The notes under the pieces were generated by a model. That model ran no database searches and had not been told where the DNA came from. It was given only the letters and a program-made list of their open reading frames with translations. The translations under genes were made by a program, and so were the position numbers. From Mycobacterium sp. (GTDB lineage Bacteria; Actinomycetota; Actinomycetes; Mycobacteriales; Mycobacteriaceae): a stretch of DNA of 64,000 bases. How positions within the stretch are numbered: the first letter of the stretch is position 1; every line of letters begins with the position of its first letter. Below are positions 20,968 through 30,550 of this stretch, one piece after another. The DNA lies in NCBI GenBank assembly GCA_020438845.1, contig JAGQTV010000009.1, positions 62,001-126,000 of the forward strand, read 5' to 3'.

Positions 20968-21984
20968 TTAGCCGGAAGCCAATCGCTCAACAATGTCGGC
21001 GGCGGGACCGGTGTCGATGTCACGCCAACCGGTACCGGCCCACAAACTGGTTGCCTGCGGATCACCAGCTCCCACCGAGGCGGCCCGGATCGGGGCGGTG
21101 ATCTGGTTGACCTGAGGATAGCCCGGGGGTGCGGACTCGCTGTAGGCGGCCGTGAACGCATTGGCCAGGCTACGGGCGTAGCGACCGGAAAAGGCGCGGG
21201 TCACCACGGTCTCGACGAACTGGTCGTCGCGCAGGGCGCGTCGGTGCACGGGGCTGGTCCCGGCTTCATCGCACAGCAACAGCGCGGTCCCGACCTGGGC
21301 GGCCACCGCTCCCCCCTTCATCACGACCCGAACTGCGGCTTCCTCGCGCAGCCCGCCGGCCGCGACCACCGGGACACCCAGGTCGGTGGTCTGGGCCAGC
21401 AGGGCCGGCAGCGGCAGTGTCGGGGGCTGCCGGTCGGGGTCGAACACGCTGCGGTGTCCGCCCGCCGAAGGCCCTTGCACCACAAGCGCGTCGGCCCCGG
21501 AAGCTACCGCGGACTCGGCTTCGGCGCGACTGCTGACGGTGACCATGGTCAGCACACCACAGGACCTCAGTCGAGCCAATACCGCACGGTCGGGGCAACC
21601 GAAGGTGAACGACACCGCCTCGGGTGCGGCGGCCGCTACCACATCCAGCTTCGCCCGCCAGCCGTCGTCGTCAGGTCGATAGCCTCCGGGCTCGACACCC
21701 AAGCGACGCGCCAACGGCCCGAGCAAATCACGATAGGCATCCAGTTGATCGGATGTCGCCCTGCACGGCTGCGGCACAAAGAGATTGACTCCCAACGGCC
21801 CGCTGGTGAGCGACCGGGCGGCAGCGATGTCCTCGGCGAAACGTTCCGCGGTGAGATATCCGGCAGGCAGTGTGCCCAGACCACCGGCGTTGGACACGGC
21901 CGCCGCCAACGCTGGAGTACTTGGACCGCCGGCCATCGGCGCTCCGATAATCGGAACCGCCAGATCACTGAGGGTGAACCGCAC
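20968..21984 (-). CDS. Nitronate monooxygenase (NPD family)
   Basis: A 338-residue FMN-dependent TIM barrel homologous to Rv2781c, oxidising alkyl nitronates such as propionate 3-nitronate. The start APMAGGPSTPALAAAVSNAG and the catalytic-His region VQGPSAGGHRS are characteristic. Phosphate-binding glycines are in VAAGGLREEAAV and GTALLLCDE. It follows pepR by 6 bases in the gpsI-pepR operon. Confidence 0.92.
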   Translation of the reverse strand: MRFTLSDLAVPIIGAPMAGGPSTPALAAAVSNAGGLGTLPAGYLTAERFAEDIAAARSLTSGPLGVNLFVPQPCRATSDQLDAYRDLLGPLARRLGVEPGGYRPDDDGWRAKLDVVAAAAPEAVSFTFGCPDRAVLARLRSCGVLTMVTVSSRAEAESAVASGADALVVQGPSAGGHRSVFDPDRQPPTLPLPALLAQTTDLGVPVVAAGGLREEAAVRVVMKGGAVAAQVGTALLLCDEAGTSPVHRRALRDDQFVETVVTRAFSGRYARSLANAFTAAYSESAPPGYPQVNQITAPIRAASVGAGDPQATSLWAGTGWRDIDTGPAADIVERLASG

Positions 21985-21990
21985 CGCGGC

Positions 21991-23310
21991 TCAGCCGATC
22001 GCTCTCAGGGGTTGCGGCAGCGAGCGTTTGGACCGGTGGGGCCCGAGCACCGCGGCACCGAACCTACCGGAGAGCACCATTCGCGCCACGGCGTTGACGT
22101 CCTCGACGGTCACCTCGTCGATATGCCGCAAAGTGTCGGCGATACTGCGGTATTCGCCGTAGTTCAATTCGCTGCGCCCCAGGCGGTTCATCCGCGAAGC
22201 CGAGTCCTCCAGGCTCAGGACCAGCCCGCCACGCAGAGACCCCTTGGCGATTCGGCACTCCGATTCGGTGATACCGTCGCGGGCCACGGTTTCGAGCACC
22301 TCCGCCGTGACTCGCACCACCTCACCGAATCGTTCCGGCAGGCATCCCGCATAGACGGAGAACGACCCACCGTCGCAATAGGTGTCGACCGCCGAATACA
22401 CCGAGTAGGCAAGTCCCCGGGTCTCCCGAATCTCCTGGAAAAGTCGAGAACTCAAACCCCCGCCCAGTGCGGTGTTGAGTACCGACAACGCCCACCGATT
22501 CGGCCAGTGCCGGCCCGGGACCCGCACGCCCAGCGTCAGGTGGGTCTGCTCGGAGTCACGGTTGACCAACGAAAGCCCCGGCCGTCCAGGCAGGCGGGCG
22601 ATTGCCTTGCGCGGCGGGTGAGGCTCACGGCCTTTCTGCAGCCGTGGTCCGAAATAGTTGCGGGCCAGCTTGACGACGTGATCGTGGTCGATGTTGCCGG
22701 CTACCGCCAGGACCATGCGCTCCGGGGTGTACCGGCGAACGTGGAAGGAGCGCAGCTGGTTTCGCGTCATTGCCGACACCGAGTCGACCGTGCCGATCAC
22801 CGGCCGCCCCACCGGGTGCTCACCGAACATCGCCGAGAGAAAAACGTCACCCAGAGTGTCCTCGGGATCGTCGTCGCGCATTGCGATCTCTTCGAGAACG
22901 ACGTCGCGCTCCAACTCGACGTCCCCGGACGCGCATACACCGTTGAGAACCACGTCGGCGACCAGGTCGACGGCCAGTTCCAGGTCATCGTCGAGAACGT
23001 GCGCGTAGTAGCAGGTGTGCTCCTTGGTGGTGAACGCGTTCAGTTCGCCACCGACTGCGTCCACCGCTTGGGCGATCTCGACCGAGGTGCGGGTCGGGGT
23101 GGCCTTGAACAGCAGGTGCTCCAGGAAGTGCGCGGCGCCCGCCACGGTCGGTCCCTCGTCGCGGGAACCAACGTTGACCCAAAGGCCGACCGAGGCGGAT
23201 CGCACCGAGGGCACCCGCTCGGTGACGACCCGCAGCCCGCCGGGCAGCACCGTGCGGCGTACCGCCGAAACCTCCTGCGCCGCCGGGCGGTTAGCCCGCT
23301 GTCGCGGCAT
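21991..23310 (-). CDS. pepR: M16-family zinc protease PepR
   Basis: A 439-residue insulinase-type peptidase. The inverted zinc motif HFLEH is followed by the third ligand, a glutamate, within [10 protein letters not shown] or nearby about 75 residues later, as in this family. The C-terminal inactive-like M16 half is also present. The frame overlaps the gpsI 3' end by 20 bases, as expected for coupled genes. The pairing with polynucleotide phosphorylase is conserved in actinobacteria. Confidence 0.94.
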   Translation of the reverse strand: MPRQRANRPAAQEVSAVRRTVLPGGLRVVTERVPSVRSASVGLWVNVGSRDEGPTVAGAAHFLEHLLFKATPTRTSVEIAQAVDAVGGELNAFTTKEHTCYYAHVLDDDLELAVDLVADVVLNGVCASGDVELERDVVLEEIAMRDDDPEDTLGDVFLSAMFGEHPVGRPVIGTVDSVSAMTRNQLRSFHVRRYTPERMVLAVAGNIDHDHVVKLARNYFGPRLQKGREPHPPRKAIARLPGRPGLSLVNRDSEQTHLTLGVRVPGRHWPNRWALSVLNTALGGGLSSRLFQEIRETRGLAYSVYSAVDTYCDGGSFSVYAGCLPERFGEVVRVTAEVLETVARDGITESECRIAKGSLRGGLVLSLEDSASRMNRLGRSELNYGEYRSIADTLRHIDEVTVEDVNAVARMVLSGRFGAAVLGPHRSKRSLPQPLRAIG

Positions 23311-25528
23311 CGGCGGGCACCGGTGCAGCGGCTTCGGCGGCGGCTTCCTCGTCGACGGGGATCAGCGAGATCTTGCCGCGGTTGTCGATGTCGGCGATCT
23401 CAACGCGCAACTTCTCACCGACCTTGACGACGTCCTCGACCTTCGCGATGCGCTTGCCGCGACCCAGCTTGGAGATGTGGACAAGTCCGTCCCGGCCGGG
23501 CAGCAACGACACGAAGGCGCCGAAATCCGTTGTCTTCACCACAGTTCCGAGGAATCGCTCGCCGATCTTGGGCAGCTGCGGATTGGCGATCGCGTTGATG
23601 CGGTCGATGGCCGCCTGTGCGGACGGGCCGTCGGTGGCACCGACGAACACCGTGCCATCATCCTCGATCGAGATCTGCGCGCCGGTCTCCTCGGTGATGG
23701 CGTTGATGATCTTGCCTTTGGGCCCGATGATCTCGCCGATCTTGTCCACCGGCACCTTGATGGTGGTGACACGAGGGGCGTACGGGCTCATCTCGTCGGG
23801 GGCGTCAATGGCTTCGGCCATCACGTCCAGGATGGCCAGCCGGGCTTCCTTGGCCTGGGCCAGCGCGTCGGCGAGCACCTTCGACGGGATGCCGTCGAGC
23901 TTGGTGTCCAACTGCAGCGCGGTGACGAACTGCTTGGTTCCGGCCACCTTGAAATCCATGTCACCGAACGCGTCCTCGGCGCCGAGGATGTCGGTGAGCG
24001 CGACGTACCGCGTCTCACCGTTTACCTCGTCGGAGACCAGACCCATCGCGATGCCGGCGACAGGGGCCTTCAGCGGCACGCCGGCATTCAGCAGAGCCAG
24101 GGTTGAGGCACATACCGATCCCATCGATGTGGACCCGTTGGAACTCAAGGCCTCCGACACCTGGCGGATGGAGTAGGGGAACTCCTCGACACTGGGCAGC
24201 ACCGGCATCAAAGCCCGTTCGGCCAGCGCACCGTGGCCGATCTCGCGGCGCTTGGGCGACCCCACCCGGCCGGTCTCACCGGTCGAATACGGCGGGAAGT
24301 TGTAGTGGTGCATGTAGCGCTTGGTCTTCTCCGGACCGAGGGAGTCGATCTGCTGGGCCATCTTGACCATGTCCAGCGTGGTGACCCCGAGGATCTGGGT
24401 CTCACCACGCTCGAACAGCGCACTGCCGTGCGCCCTCGGCACCACGGCGACCTCGGCGGACAGCGCCCGGATATCGGTGACGCCGCGGCCGTCGATGCGG
24501 AAGTGGTCGGTCAGGATGCGCTGCCGCACAAGCTTCTTGGTCAGCGATCGGTAAGCTGCGCCGATCTCCTTCTCCCGGCCTGCGAAGTTCTCCGCGAGCT
24601 GGCCCAGGAGCTCGGCTTTGATCTCATCGGTGCGGTCATTGCGCTCGTTCTTGCCGGCGATGGTCAGCGCCTGTGCCAGCGAGTCGCCGGCAGCGTGAGA
24701 AACCGCCGCGAAGACGTCGTCCGCGTAGTCCGGGAACACCGGGTAGTCGGCGGTCTCCTTCGCGGCTTTCTCGGCCAATGCGCTCTGCGCGGCGCACAGG
24801 GCGGCGATGAACGGCTTCGCCGCCTCGAGGCCCTCAGCCACGACGCTCTCGGTCGGTGCCTGAGCACCGCCGGCGACCAGTTCGATGACATTGTCGGTGG
24901 CCTCGGCCTCGACCATCATGATCGCGACGTCCCCACCGTGGACAACCCGGCCGGCGACAACCATGTCGAACACTGCCTTGTCCAACTGCTCGACGGTCGG
25001 GAAGGCGACCCACTGGCCGTCAATGAGGGCCACCCGCACGCCACCGACCGGGCCGGAGAACGGCAGGCCGGCCAGCTGCGTGGACGCCGACGCGGCATTG
25101 ATCGCCAGCACGTCGTAGAGATCCTTGGGGTCCAGGCTCATCACGGTGACGACGACCTGAATCTCGTTGCGCAGGCCGTCGACGAACGACGGGCGCAGCG
25201 GACGGTCGATCAGACGGCAGGTGAGGATGGCATCGGTGGACGGCCGTCCTTCGCGACGGAAGAACGAGCCGGGAATGCGGCCGGCGGCATACATCCGCTC
25301 TTCCACGTCGACCGTCAGCGGAAAGAAGTCGAAGTGCTCTTTGGGGCTCTTGCTGGCGGTGGTCGCCGACAACAGCATGGTCTCGTCGTCGAGGTAGGCG
25401 ACGACGGAGCCGGCCGCCTGGCGGGCAAGTCGCCCGGTCTCGAACCGGATGGTGCGGGTGCCGAAGCTCCCGTTGTCGATGGTGGCGGTTGACTCGAAGA
25501 CGCCTTCGTCGATTTCAGCGACAGACAT
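23291..25528 (-). CDS. gpsI: Polynucleotide phosphorylase/guanosine pentaphosphate synthetase
   Basis: A 745-residue 3'-to-5' phosphorolytic exoribonuclease of the RNA degradosome. It has two RNase PH domains (the second with [14 protein letters not shown] and [12 protein letters not shown]), separated by a helical linker. A KH domain ([23 protein letters not shown]) and an S1 domain ([21 protein letters not shown]) follow. It lies downstream of rpsO as in many bacteria. RNase J, its likely partner in RNA decay, is also in the window. Confidence 0.97.
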   Translation of the reverse strand: MSVAEIDEGVFESTATIDNGSFGTRTIRFETGRLARQAAGSVVAYLDDETMLLSATTASKSPKEHFDFFPLTVDVEERMYAAGRIPGSFFRREGRPSTDAILTCRLIDRPLRPSFVDGLRNEIQVVVTVMSLDPKDLYDVLAINAASASTQLAGLPFSGPVGGVRVALIDGQWVAFPTVEQLDKAVFDMVVAGRVVHGGDVAIMMVEAEATDNVIELVAGGAQAPTESVVAEGLEAAKPFIAALCAAQSALAEKAAKETADYPVFPDYADDVFAAVSHAAGDSLAQALTIAGKNERNDRTDEIKAELLGQLAENFAGREKEIGAAYRSLTKKLVRQRILTDHFRIDGRGVTDIRALSAEVAVVPRAHGSALFERGETQILGVTTLDMVKMAQQIDSLGPEKTKRYMHHYNFPPYSTGETGRVGSPKRREIGHGALAERALMPVLPSVEEFPYSIRQVSEALSSNGSTSMGSVCASTLALLNAGVPLKAPVAGIAMGLVSDEVNGETRYVALTDILGAEDAFGDMDFKVAGTKQFVTALQLDTKLDGIPSKVLADALAQAKEARLAILDVMAEAIDAPDEMSPYAPRVTTIKVPVDKIGEIIGPKGKIINAITEETGAQISIEDDGTVFVGATDGPSAQAAIDRINAIANPQLPKIGERFLGTVVKTTDFGAFVSLLPGRDGLVHISKLGRGKRIAKVEDVVKVGEKLRVEIADIDNRGKISLIPVDEEAAAEAAAPVPADAATAG

Positions 25529-25850
25529 AGGGTGTCCGTACAGCCTTTCTAGGATTCACTGTTCAATTTGGCGTCGCCACAGCGAACTCGGGTAGATCCG
25601 AGACCAGATGCCGCCCGGATGCGAACACGGCCGTCGATCGAAGCGGCCGGGCCAGTCAAAGGGTGGGCCCGGCAGCCACTACCGAAGACCGCCCGATCAG
25701 GGAAGCCTCGTCGAGGGAGACGCAGGAACGGACCACGCGGACGTGCGGGACCGCACCTTATGCCCGAGCCACAGGCTCGAGTTGCCCCTAATGTTACACG
25801 GTGGCCGGTTGGCCTCCGTGTGTCAGCGGCGGTGTATCAGCGGCCCTGTA
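25529..25850. other. rpsO-gpsI intergenic region
   Basis: These 322 bases hold no gene I can support. In M. tuberculosis the lipoprotein gene lppU occupies this interval, and no signal peptide or lipobox frame is visible here. Structured elements are an 8-bp inverted repeat at 25646-25673, a 6-bp hairpin at 25765-25779 and three tandem copies of the rpsO stop region at 25818-25859. Confidence 0.6.
25646..25673. terminator. Inverted repeat in rpsO-gpsI spacer
   Basis: GCCGGGCC (25646-25653) and GGCCCGGC (25666-25673) pair perfectly around a 12-base loop. On the transcribed minus strand this could be a terminator, attenuator or RNase processing hairpin upstream of gpsI, as known for rpsO-pnp in other bacteria. 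No U-tract is evident. Confidence 0.4.
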
Positions 25851-25859
25851 TTAGCGGCG
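25818..25859 (-). repeat. Three tandem copies of the rpsO stop region
   Basis: On the minus strand a unit of about 14 bases, CGCCGCTAATACAG, recurs as GGCCGCTGATACAC and CGCCGCTGACACAC. The first copy spans the last rpsO codons and its TAA. Copies two and three each carry another stop-like TGA just downstream. Confidence 0.6.
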
Positions 25860-26120
25860 CAGGCCGAGACGCTCGATCAGCGAACGGTAGCGCTCGACGT
25901 CGACCTGGGCGACGTATTTCAGCAGCCGACGACGGCGGCCGACGAGCAGCAGCAGGCCACGACGAGAGTGGTGGTCGTGCTTGTGCTTCTTGAGATGCTC
26001 GGTGAGATCGGAGATGCGCTTCGTCAGAAGCGCCACTTGAGCCTCCGGGGAGCCGGTGTCGGTCTCATGGAGACCGTATTGACCGAGGATTTCCTTCTTC
26101 TGCTCAGCCGTCAGCGACAT
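25851..26120 (-). CDS. rpsO: 30S ribosomal protein S15
   Basis: The 89-residue S15 binds 16S rRNA and organises the central domain. The whole protein matches the mycobacterial form, with the RNA-contacting [16 protein letters not shown] and [23 protein letters not shown] 26120 gives the family length. The upstream in-frame ATG at 26135 overlaps the GGAG ribosome site and is not used. Confidence 0.98.
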   Translation of the reverse strand: MSLTAEQKKEILGQYGLHETDTGSPEAQVALLTKRISDLTEHLKKHKHDHHSRRGLLLLVGRRRRLLKYVAQVDVERYRSLIERLGLRR

Positions 26121-26229
26121 GTCGATTAACTCCATCTTTTCAGTCCGCGAGGAATTCTCAACGCGGCCACCGCGAACTGCAGCGCACGCCGGGCGCCGAG
26201 TTTAACAGCGCCGAAGGCGCTTGAGCCAA

Positions 26230-27273
26230 TCAGCGCTGCGCGGCCAGGATCATCCGGGCCTTCTCGGTGTCATGGCCCATGGCCTCGATCAGATCGTCCA
26301 CCGAGTCGAACTTCTTCTGTCCCCGCAGGCGCACCACGAAGTCGACCGCGACGTGTTGTCCGTACAGATCGGCGTCGACGTCGAGCACGAAAGCCTCGAC
26401 GGTCCGGGTACGACCGGAGAAGGTGGGATTGGTACCGATCGACACCGCGGCGGAGTAGCGCTGCGCTGGCACGAGCATTGCGGGGCCCGGTCCGGGCGCC
26501 GATCGCCCGTCGAACCCCAACTGCCCATCTGGCCCCAACTGCCCATCTGGCCCCGACTGCCCACCGAGGACGGTGAACCAGGCGGCGTACACGCCGTCAG
26601 CAGGAATGGCCGAGAACATGGGCGGGGCGACGTTGGCAGTCGGGAAACCAAGCCGGCGGCCGCGCCCGTCGCCGCGGACCACAACGCCTTCGACACGATG
26701 CGGACGGCCCAGCGCCTCGGCGGCGGCCACCACGTCGCCGGCATCGACGCAGGCGCGGATATAGGTCGACGAGAAGGTGAGGGTCTCGCTCTGGTGCCGC
26801 TCGGCCACCAAGGACACCGATTCCACGGCGAAGCCGAACCGCTCTCCGGCCCGGCGCAGCGTGGTCACGTTTCCGGCGGCCTTCCTGCCGAAGGTGAAAT
26901 TCTCCCCGACCACCACGTCAAGCACGTGCAATCGCTCGACCAGCAGTTCGTGGATGTAGCGCTCCGGGGTCAGCTTCATGAAATCCGTGGTGAACGGCAT
27001 CACCAGGAACACGTCGATTCCCAACTCCTCGGCCAGCTCAGCCCGACGGGTCAGCGTGGTCAACTGGGCCGGGTGGCTGCCCGGGAACACCACCTCCATC
27101 GGGTGTGGGTCGAAGGTCATCAGAACCGTCGGCACGCCACGGGACCGGCCGGACTTGACAGCGCGCGCGATGAGTTCGGCATGGCCGCGGTGCACACCGT
27201 CGAACACCCCGATGGTCAGCACGCAACGGCCCCAATCCGAGGGAATCTCGTCCTGCCCGCGCCAGCGTTCCAC
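26230..27273 (-). CDS. ribF: Bifunctional riboflavin kinase/FAD synthetase
   Basis: Makes FMN and then FAD. The N-terminal adenylyltransferase domain has TIGVFDGVHRGH and the STYIR motif. The C-terminal kinase domain has GDGRGRRLGFPTAN and GTNPTF. The start is GTG. Inside the kinase domain, around residues 237-256, sits a low-complexity insertion with hexapeptide repeats (GQSGPD, GQLGPD, GQLGFD). I recall only a short loop there in M. tuberculosis RibF. It should remain functional since catalytic motifs are intact. It is the gene upstream of rpsO. Confidence 0.96.
   Translation of the reverse strand: MERWRGQDEIPSDWGRCVLTIGVFDGVHRGHAELIARAVKSGRSRGVPTVLMTFDPHPMEVVFPGSHPAQLTTLTRRAELAEELGIDVFLVMPFTTDFMKLTPERYIHELLVERLHVLDVVVGENFTFGRKAAGNVTTLRRAGERFGFAVESVSLVAERHQSETLTFSSTYIRACVDAGDVVAAAEALGRPHRVEGVVVRGDGRGRRLGFPTANVAPPMFSAIPADGVYAAWFTVLGGQSGPDGQLGPDGQLGFDGRSAPGPGPAMLVPAQRYSAAVSIGTNPTFSGRTRTVEAFVLDVDADLYGQHVAVDFVVRLRGQKKFDSVDDLIEAMGHDTEKARMILAAQR
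26515..26562. repeat. 18-bp tandem repeat inside ribF
   Basis: The unit CCCCAACTGCCCATCTGG occurs at 26515-26532 and 26533-26550, followed by a partial, one-base-changed copy. Being a multiple of three it keeps the ribF frame and encodes the hexapeptide repeats in the kinase domain. Confidence 0.85.
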
Positions 27274-27324
27274 GCCCGCAAGCCTACGGTCGCAGACCGG
27301 ACGGTCCCAAAGTGCTATTCGGGA

Positions 27325-29073
27325 TCAGAGTTCCTCACTGCCCACGCCGTGGTGCACCCGGAAGAAGTTACCCGGGTCGTATTGGCGTTTGACGCGCAGA
27401 AGCCGGGGGTAGTTCGCACCCCACTGGTTTTGCTGCCAATCCTCCAGAAAGTAGTCGGCCTCGGTGGAATACGTGCCCGCCCCTGGAGTTACCTCCTTGA
27501 TGAAGCCCATGGCCCGGTTCATCAGGTCGGCGGCGTCCCCGGCAACCTGGGCGCTGGGTTCGTGCGTCGGCACACCCGGGTACTTGTACTGCTGCGCAGA
27601 GGCCATGATCACCAGGGCCGCCGCCTCGAAACAGCCCGGATGCAGGGCGGTTTTCAGGTCTCGCTCGCGCGCCTCGGGGTGTTCGCCGCTCAAGCCCTTG
27701 TTCACCTGAAAGATGAACGGACGCAGCCGGGACGCCTGATAGAAGGACTCGGCGATCTTACTTGGATCGCGACGCATCAAATCTGTTGCGATCCAACGGG
27801 ATTGGTAGCCGTTCCAAAAAGCGCCCAGTTCGCCCTGGTTGCCTGTCCACCAGAACTGGTAACCGGGCGCGCCCGGCCTCGGATCCCGGGTGATGAAGTC
27901 AGGATCCGCACGCTCCCAGTAGTCCGGATTCCAGAGGTCCCCGAACTCCAGGAACTGCAACCTCGGTTCAACACTGTATTCATCGGGTCGGTTTCGGAAC
28001 TGATCGGCGAACCGCTCGATGACGGCGCGACCCTCGGACTCCGGCATGTCCAGAAACGCCAGTCGGAAACCGAACTCGTTGGCAGGTCCGAATGCGACCG
28101 ACTCTCCCCAATGCCAGTTGTCGAGATTCCTGGGGTAGAACTCGACGAACCGTCCGATCAACTCGCGATAGGCGGCATCGCTGGCTGCCCTGATCGAACC
28201 CGTGACGATGCCGACCGTCGAGGGAATCGGGTGGGTCAGCAACGTCACACGACTGACGATGCCGAAAGTCCCTCCCCCTCCGCCGCGAACCCCGAAGAAC
28301 AGATCCGGTTCGGAGAATTGGTTGACGGTGCGCACCTGACCATCTGCCGTGACGATCTCGGCCTGCACAATCCCACCCGAACCGGTGCCATACCGCTTGG
28401 AGAACGGACCGAAGCCGCTCCCGAAGGTGAAACCCCCGCAGGCGCCCACGCTCGTACAACCGCCGCCCGCGACGAACCGGCCTGCCAGGGTGGCGGCCCG
28501 ATAGGCCTCCAGCCAACGCGTCCCGGCCTCGACAGTCATCGCCTGCACCGGTGCTGTTCCGCCTGGGGCCCCCCGAGGCACGAAAGCGTCGTGCACCGTG
28601 ATGTCGCGCATGTCGTGCGTCCAGACCAGCAACGAATCCGGAGCGCAGTTTCGTCCGAGGTAGTCGTGTCCGGTTCCCTTCACGACCAGCTTGACGTTGT
28701 TGTCCCGCGCGAAGTTCACCGCAGCGACGATGTCACTGGTCTGCCGCGCTCTGACCGCGTAGGGCGAGGCCGCCGCAGTCCAGGCCTCGTACCACCCCGT
28801 GGATTGCTGAACCCCCGGTTGTTCCTCGTTCCAGAACGGATTTTTCAACAATTCGAAGGTCTCGGGCGTTGCATCCGCCCAGGGCAGCGACGTTGTGATC
28901 AAGCGATCGCCCAACTGATCCTTCAGGATCCGCCACTTTTCCTCAGACGGCCACGCGATGATCGGGGGAACCGAGCGGTCTTTCGCACATGCAGCAGCCG
29001 CGGCCGGGGATGCCGCTACGGCCGCCAGAACAGCGCTGGTTCGCAGGATTGCCCGCCGAGACAGATCAGCCAT
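27325..29073 (-). CDS. Tat-exported FAD-linked oxidase, berberine-bridge (PCMH/BBE) family
   Basis: A 582-residue secreted flavoenzyme. The N-terminus LSRRAILRTSAVLAAVAASP is a twin-arginine signal ending in an Ala-rich cleavage region. The PCMH FAD domain holds His in VKGTGHDYLGRN and Cys in TSVGACGGFTFGSG, the two positions that anchor FAD bicovalently in this family. The C-terminal BBE segment is WGANYPRLLRVKRQYDPGNFF. The substrate is unknown; family members oxidise sugars, alcohols or alkaloid-like compounds. It lies upstream of ribF in the same orientation, which could match a high flavin need. Confidence 0.9.
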   Translation of the reverse strand: MADLSRRAILRTSAVLAAVAASPAAAAACAKDRSVPPIIAWPSEEKWRILKDQLGDRLITTSLPWADATPETFELLKNPFWNEEQPGVQQSTGWYEAWTAAASPYAVRARQTSDIVAAVNFARDNNVKLVVKGTGHDYLGRNCAPDSLLVWTHDMRDITVHDAFVPRGAPGGTAPVQAMTVEAGTRWLEAYRAATLAGRFVAGGGCTSVGACGGFTFGSGFGPFSKRYGTGSGGIVQAEIVTADGQVRTVNQFSEPDLFFGVRGGGGGTFGIVSRVTLLTHPIPSTVGIVTGSIRAASDAAYRELIGRFVEFYPRNLDNWHWGESVAFGPANEFGFRLAFLDMPESEGRAVIERFADQFRNRPDEYSVEPRLQFLEFGDLWNPDYWERADPDFITRDPRPGAPGYQFWWTGNQGELGAFWNGYQSRWIATDLMRRDPSKIAESFYQASRLRPFIFQVNKGLSGEHPEARERDLKTALHPGCFEAAALVIMASAQQYKYPGVPTHEPSAQVAGDAADLMNRAMGFIKEVTPGAGTYSTEADYFLEDWQQNQWGANYPRLLRVKRQYDPGNFFRVHHGVGSEEL

Positions 29074-29082
29074 GTCTGGAAA

Positions 29083-29223
29083 CTTAATTCAGGGCTGGGA
29101 ACGAGATCGTCGTTGTCGACAACACCTGCCTGAACAAGGTGGCTTTCCAGGTGCTCTCCCAGCCGTACGACTCTCAGAATCCCGGCAAGCTGGCCTATTC
29201 CATCGAGTACAAGAAGACGCACT
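29083..29223 (+). pseudogene. Orphan C-terminal coding fragment
   Basis: Between two minus-strand genes the plus strand reads a protein-like tail of about 45 residues. It begins FRAGNEIVVVDNTCLNKVAF, continues QVLSQPYDSQNPGKLAY and ends in SIEYKKTH and a stop at 29223. An in-frame stop precedes it and no start is available. The composition looks like real protein, unlike the shadow frames around it. I do not recognise the family. It may be the end of a deleted gene. Confidence 0.45.
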
Positions 29224-29247
29224 GAAGAAGCGTCGAGCCGAGCGGGG

Positions 29248-30525
29248 TCAGCCCTGGGCGCGCGCCTTCGACCGCTGTTGTGAGCCGTGCGCGCCGAGTG
29301 CATCGTGGCGACGATAGGTCTGATCCCCGCGGTGCTGCTTCATTGCGCGCGCGGCGAACGCTTCGACATTACGTCGCCCCACCGCCTCCCATGCCCGGCT
29401 CAGCCCGGGCACCAACCGCATCGAGCAGCGCAGGGTGAAGTTCGTCGCGGCGAAACCGGCCACCGCCACTTGGGCCAGCTTGTTGTCGGGCAGTTCCAGC
29501 GCGTCGGCGTTACTGGACCCGAGAATCAATCTGCTGTAGGCACAGAGCAATTCGGTGGTGATATCCCGGGCGGCCTGCGCCGCCGGATGTCCGCTGCTAC
29601 CGACCACCAACGGTCCTAATGCGGCTTGCAGAGCCCGGCCCAGGCGGGTGGAGTCCTCGTCCGGGCGGAATTCGTAGTCGGCCTGCAGCCATAGCAGCCG
29701 CCACGTGTCGGCTTCGTCGGCGGGCAACAGTTCGGCATCGACACCCAACAGGAAGCCGACGTACCGCCAGAAGTGGTACAGCGCGTCCTTGTCCCGACGG
29801 CTGAACTGAACGCCCAGAGCCTGGGACGCCACGACGTTGCCGAGCGAGAACAGCATCAGTGTGCCGGCCATCGTGGACTGATTGACCGGGACGTCCCAGT
29901 CATCGAAGTCCCAGTCGGGGCGCCGGCTCATCCCGGCCCGCACCATGGCGTGCATGAGCCGCACCCGCATGGTGCCGACAAATCCAGGAGCGAAACGCTC
30001 CAGGGCACCCGGTGCGGTGACCTCGACAGTCCAGCTCAGGGTCTCGGCCAGGCGGCGCGGCGCCATAGCCTCCAGATCCCCGGTGGCGACGAGCGTCTTG
30101 TCGGCCCGCGAAGCCAGGTAGCCGCCCATCAGCGAGAACATCGACATCGAGGTGAAACCGGCAACCACGCCGATGCGCGCCGCGACCCGAGCGGCGTAGT
30201 CGAGTTTCTTCTGATCAACCCAGTACGGCCGGGCATCGACAGACTCGAAGAACGCGACCAACTCCGGCGACGGGTCCTCGACCGCGGCGATCCCGTGCTC
30301 GAGCGCGGTTTCGAACTGGACGCGGCCCACTCCAGCGGGCAGGCGCCGGAAGGCCGCAACCAGTTCGTCGGCCGGCGGATCTCCCATTCGGGTGAACCGT
30401 TGATAGCGCTCACGCTGCGCAACGGTGGGGCGGATGTCACCGGGAGCGAATGCCCGCAACCCGATGTTGAACGGGAATTCCCGTAGCAGCGGTGGATCCA
30501 CCACGGCGTCAGTGACAACGGCCAT
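29248..30525 (-). CDS. Oxygenase MpaB/DUF2236 family protein
   Basis: A 425-residue helical protein of the DUF2236 family, which includes latex-clearing protein (a b-type heme rubber oxygenase) and fungal MpaB. Family segments are the DYAARVAARIGV region near residue 110, GTMRVRLMHAMVR near 185, and DVPVNQSTMAGTLMLFS near 210. The C-terminus is basic and His-rich and may be disordered. A GGGAGGAGG ribosome site precedes the ATG. It is 25 bases downstream of the CBS-domain gene. The oxygenase substrate is unknown. Confidence 0.85.
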   Translation of the reverse strand: MAVVTDAVVDPPLLREFPFNIGLRAFAPGDIRPTVAQRERYQRFTRMGDPPADELVAAFRRLPAGVGRVQFETALEHGIAAVEDPSPELVAFFESVDARPYWVDQKKLDYAARVAARIGVVAGFTSMSMFSLMGGYLASRADKTLVATGDLEAMAPRRLAETLSWTVEVTAPGALERFAPGFVGTMRVRLMHAMVRAGMSRRPDWDFDDWDVPVNQSTMAGTLMLFSLGNVVASQALGVQFSRRDKDALYHFWRYVGFLLGVDAELLPADEADTWRLLWLQADYEFRPDEDSTRLGRALQAALGPLVVGSSGHPAAQAARDITTELLCAYSRLILGSSNADALELPDNKLAQVAVAGFAATNFTLRCSMRLVPGLSRAWEAVGRRNVEAFAARAMKQHRGDQTYRRHDALGAHGSQQRSKARAQG

Positions 30526-30550
30526 GCGGGCACCTCCTCCCGGTCTGCGA

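Noticed and set aside
21244-23427. A 727-residue plus-strand frame opposite the nitronate monooxygenase and pepR.
   Set aside because: Shadow frame; both minus-strand proteins have intact family motifs.
26221-29133. A 970-residue open frame on the plus strand opposite ribF and the flavin oxidase.
   Set aside because: It is antisense to two well-supported genes, has no domain or start signal, and its composition reflects GC-rich codon third positions on the other strand.
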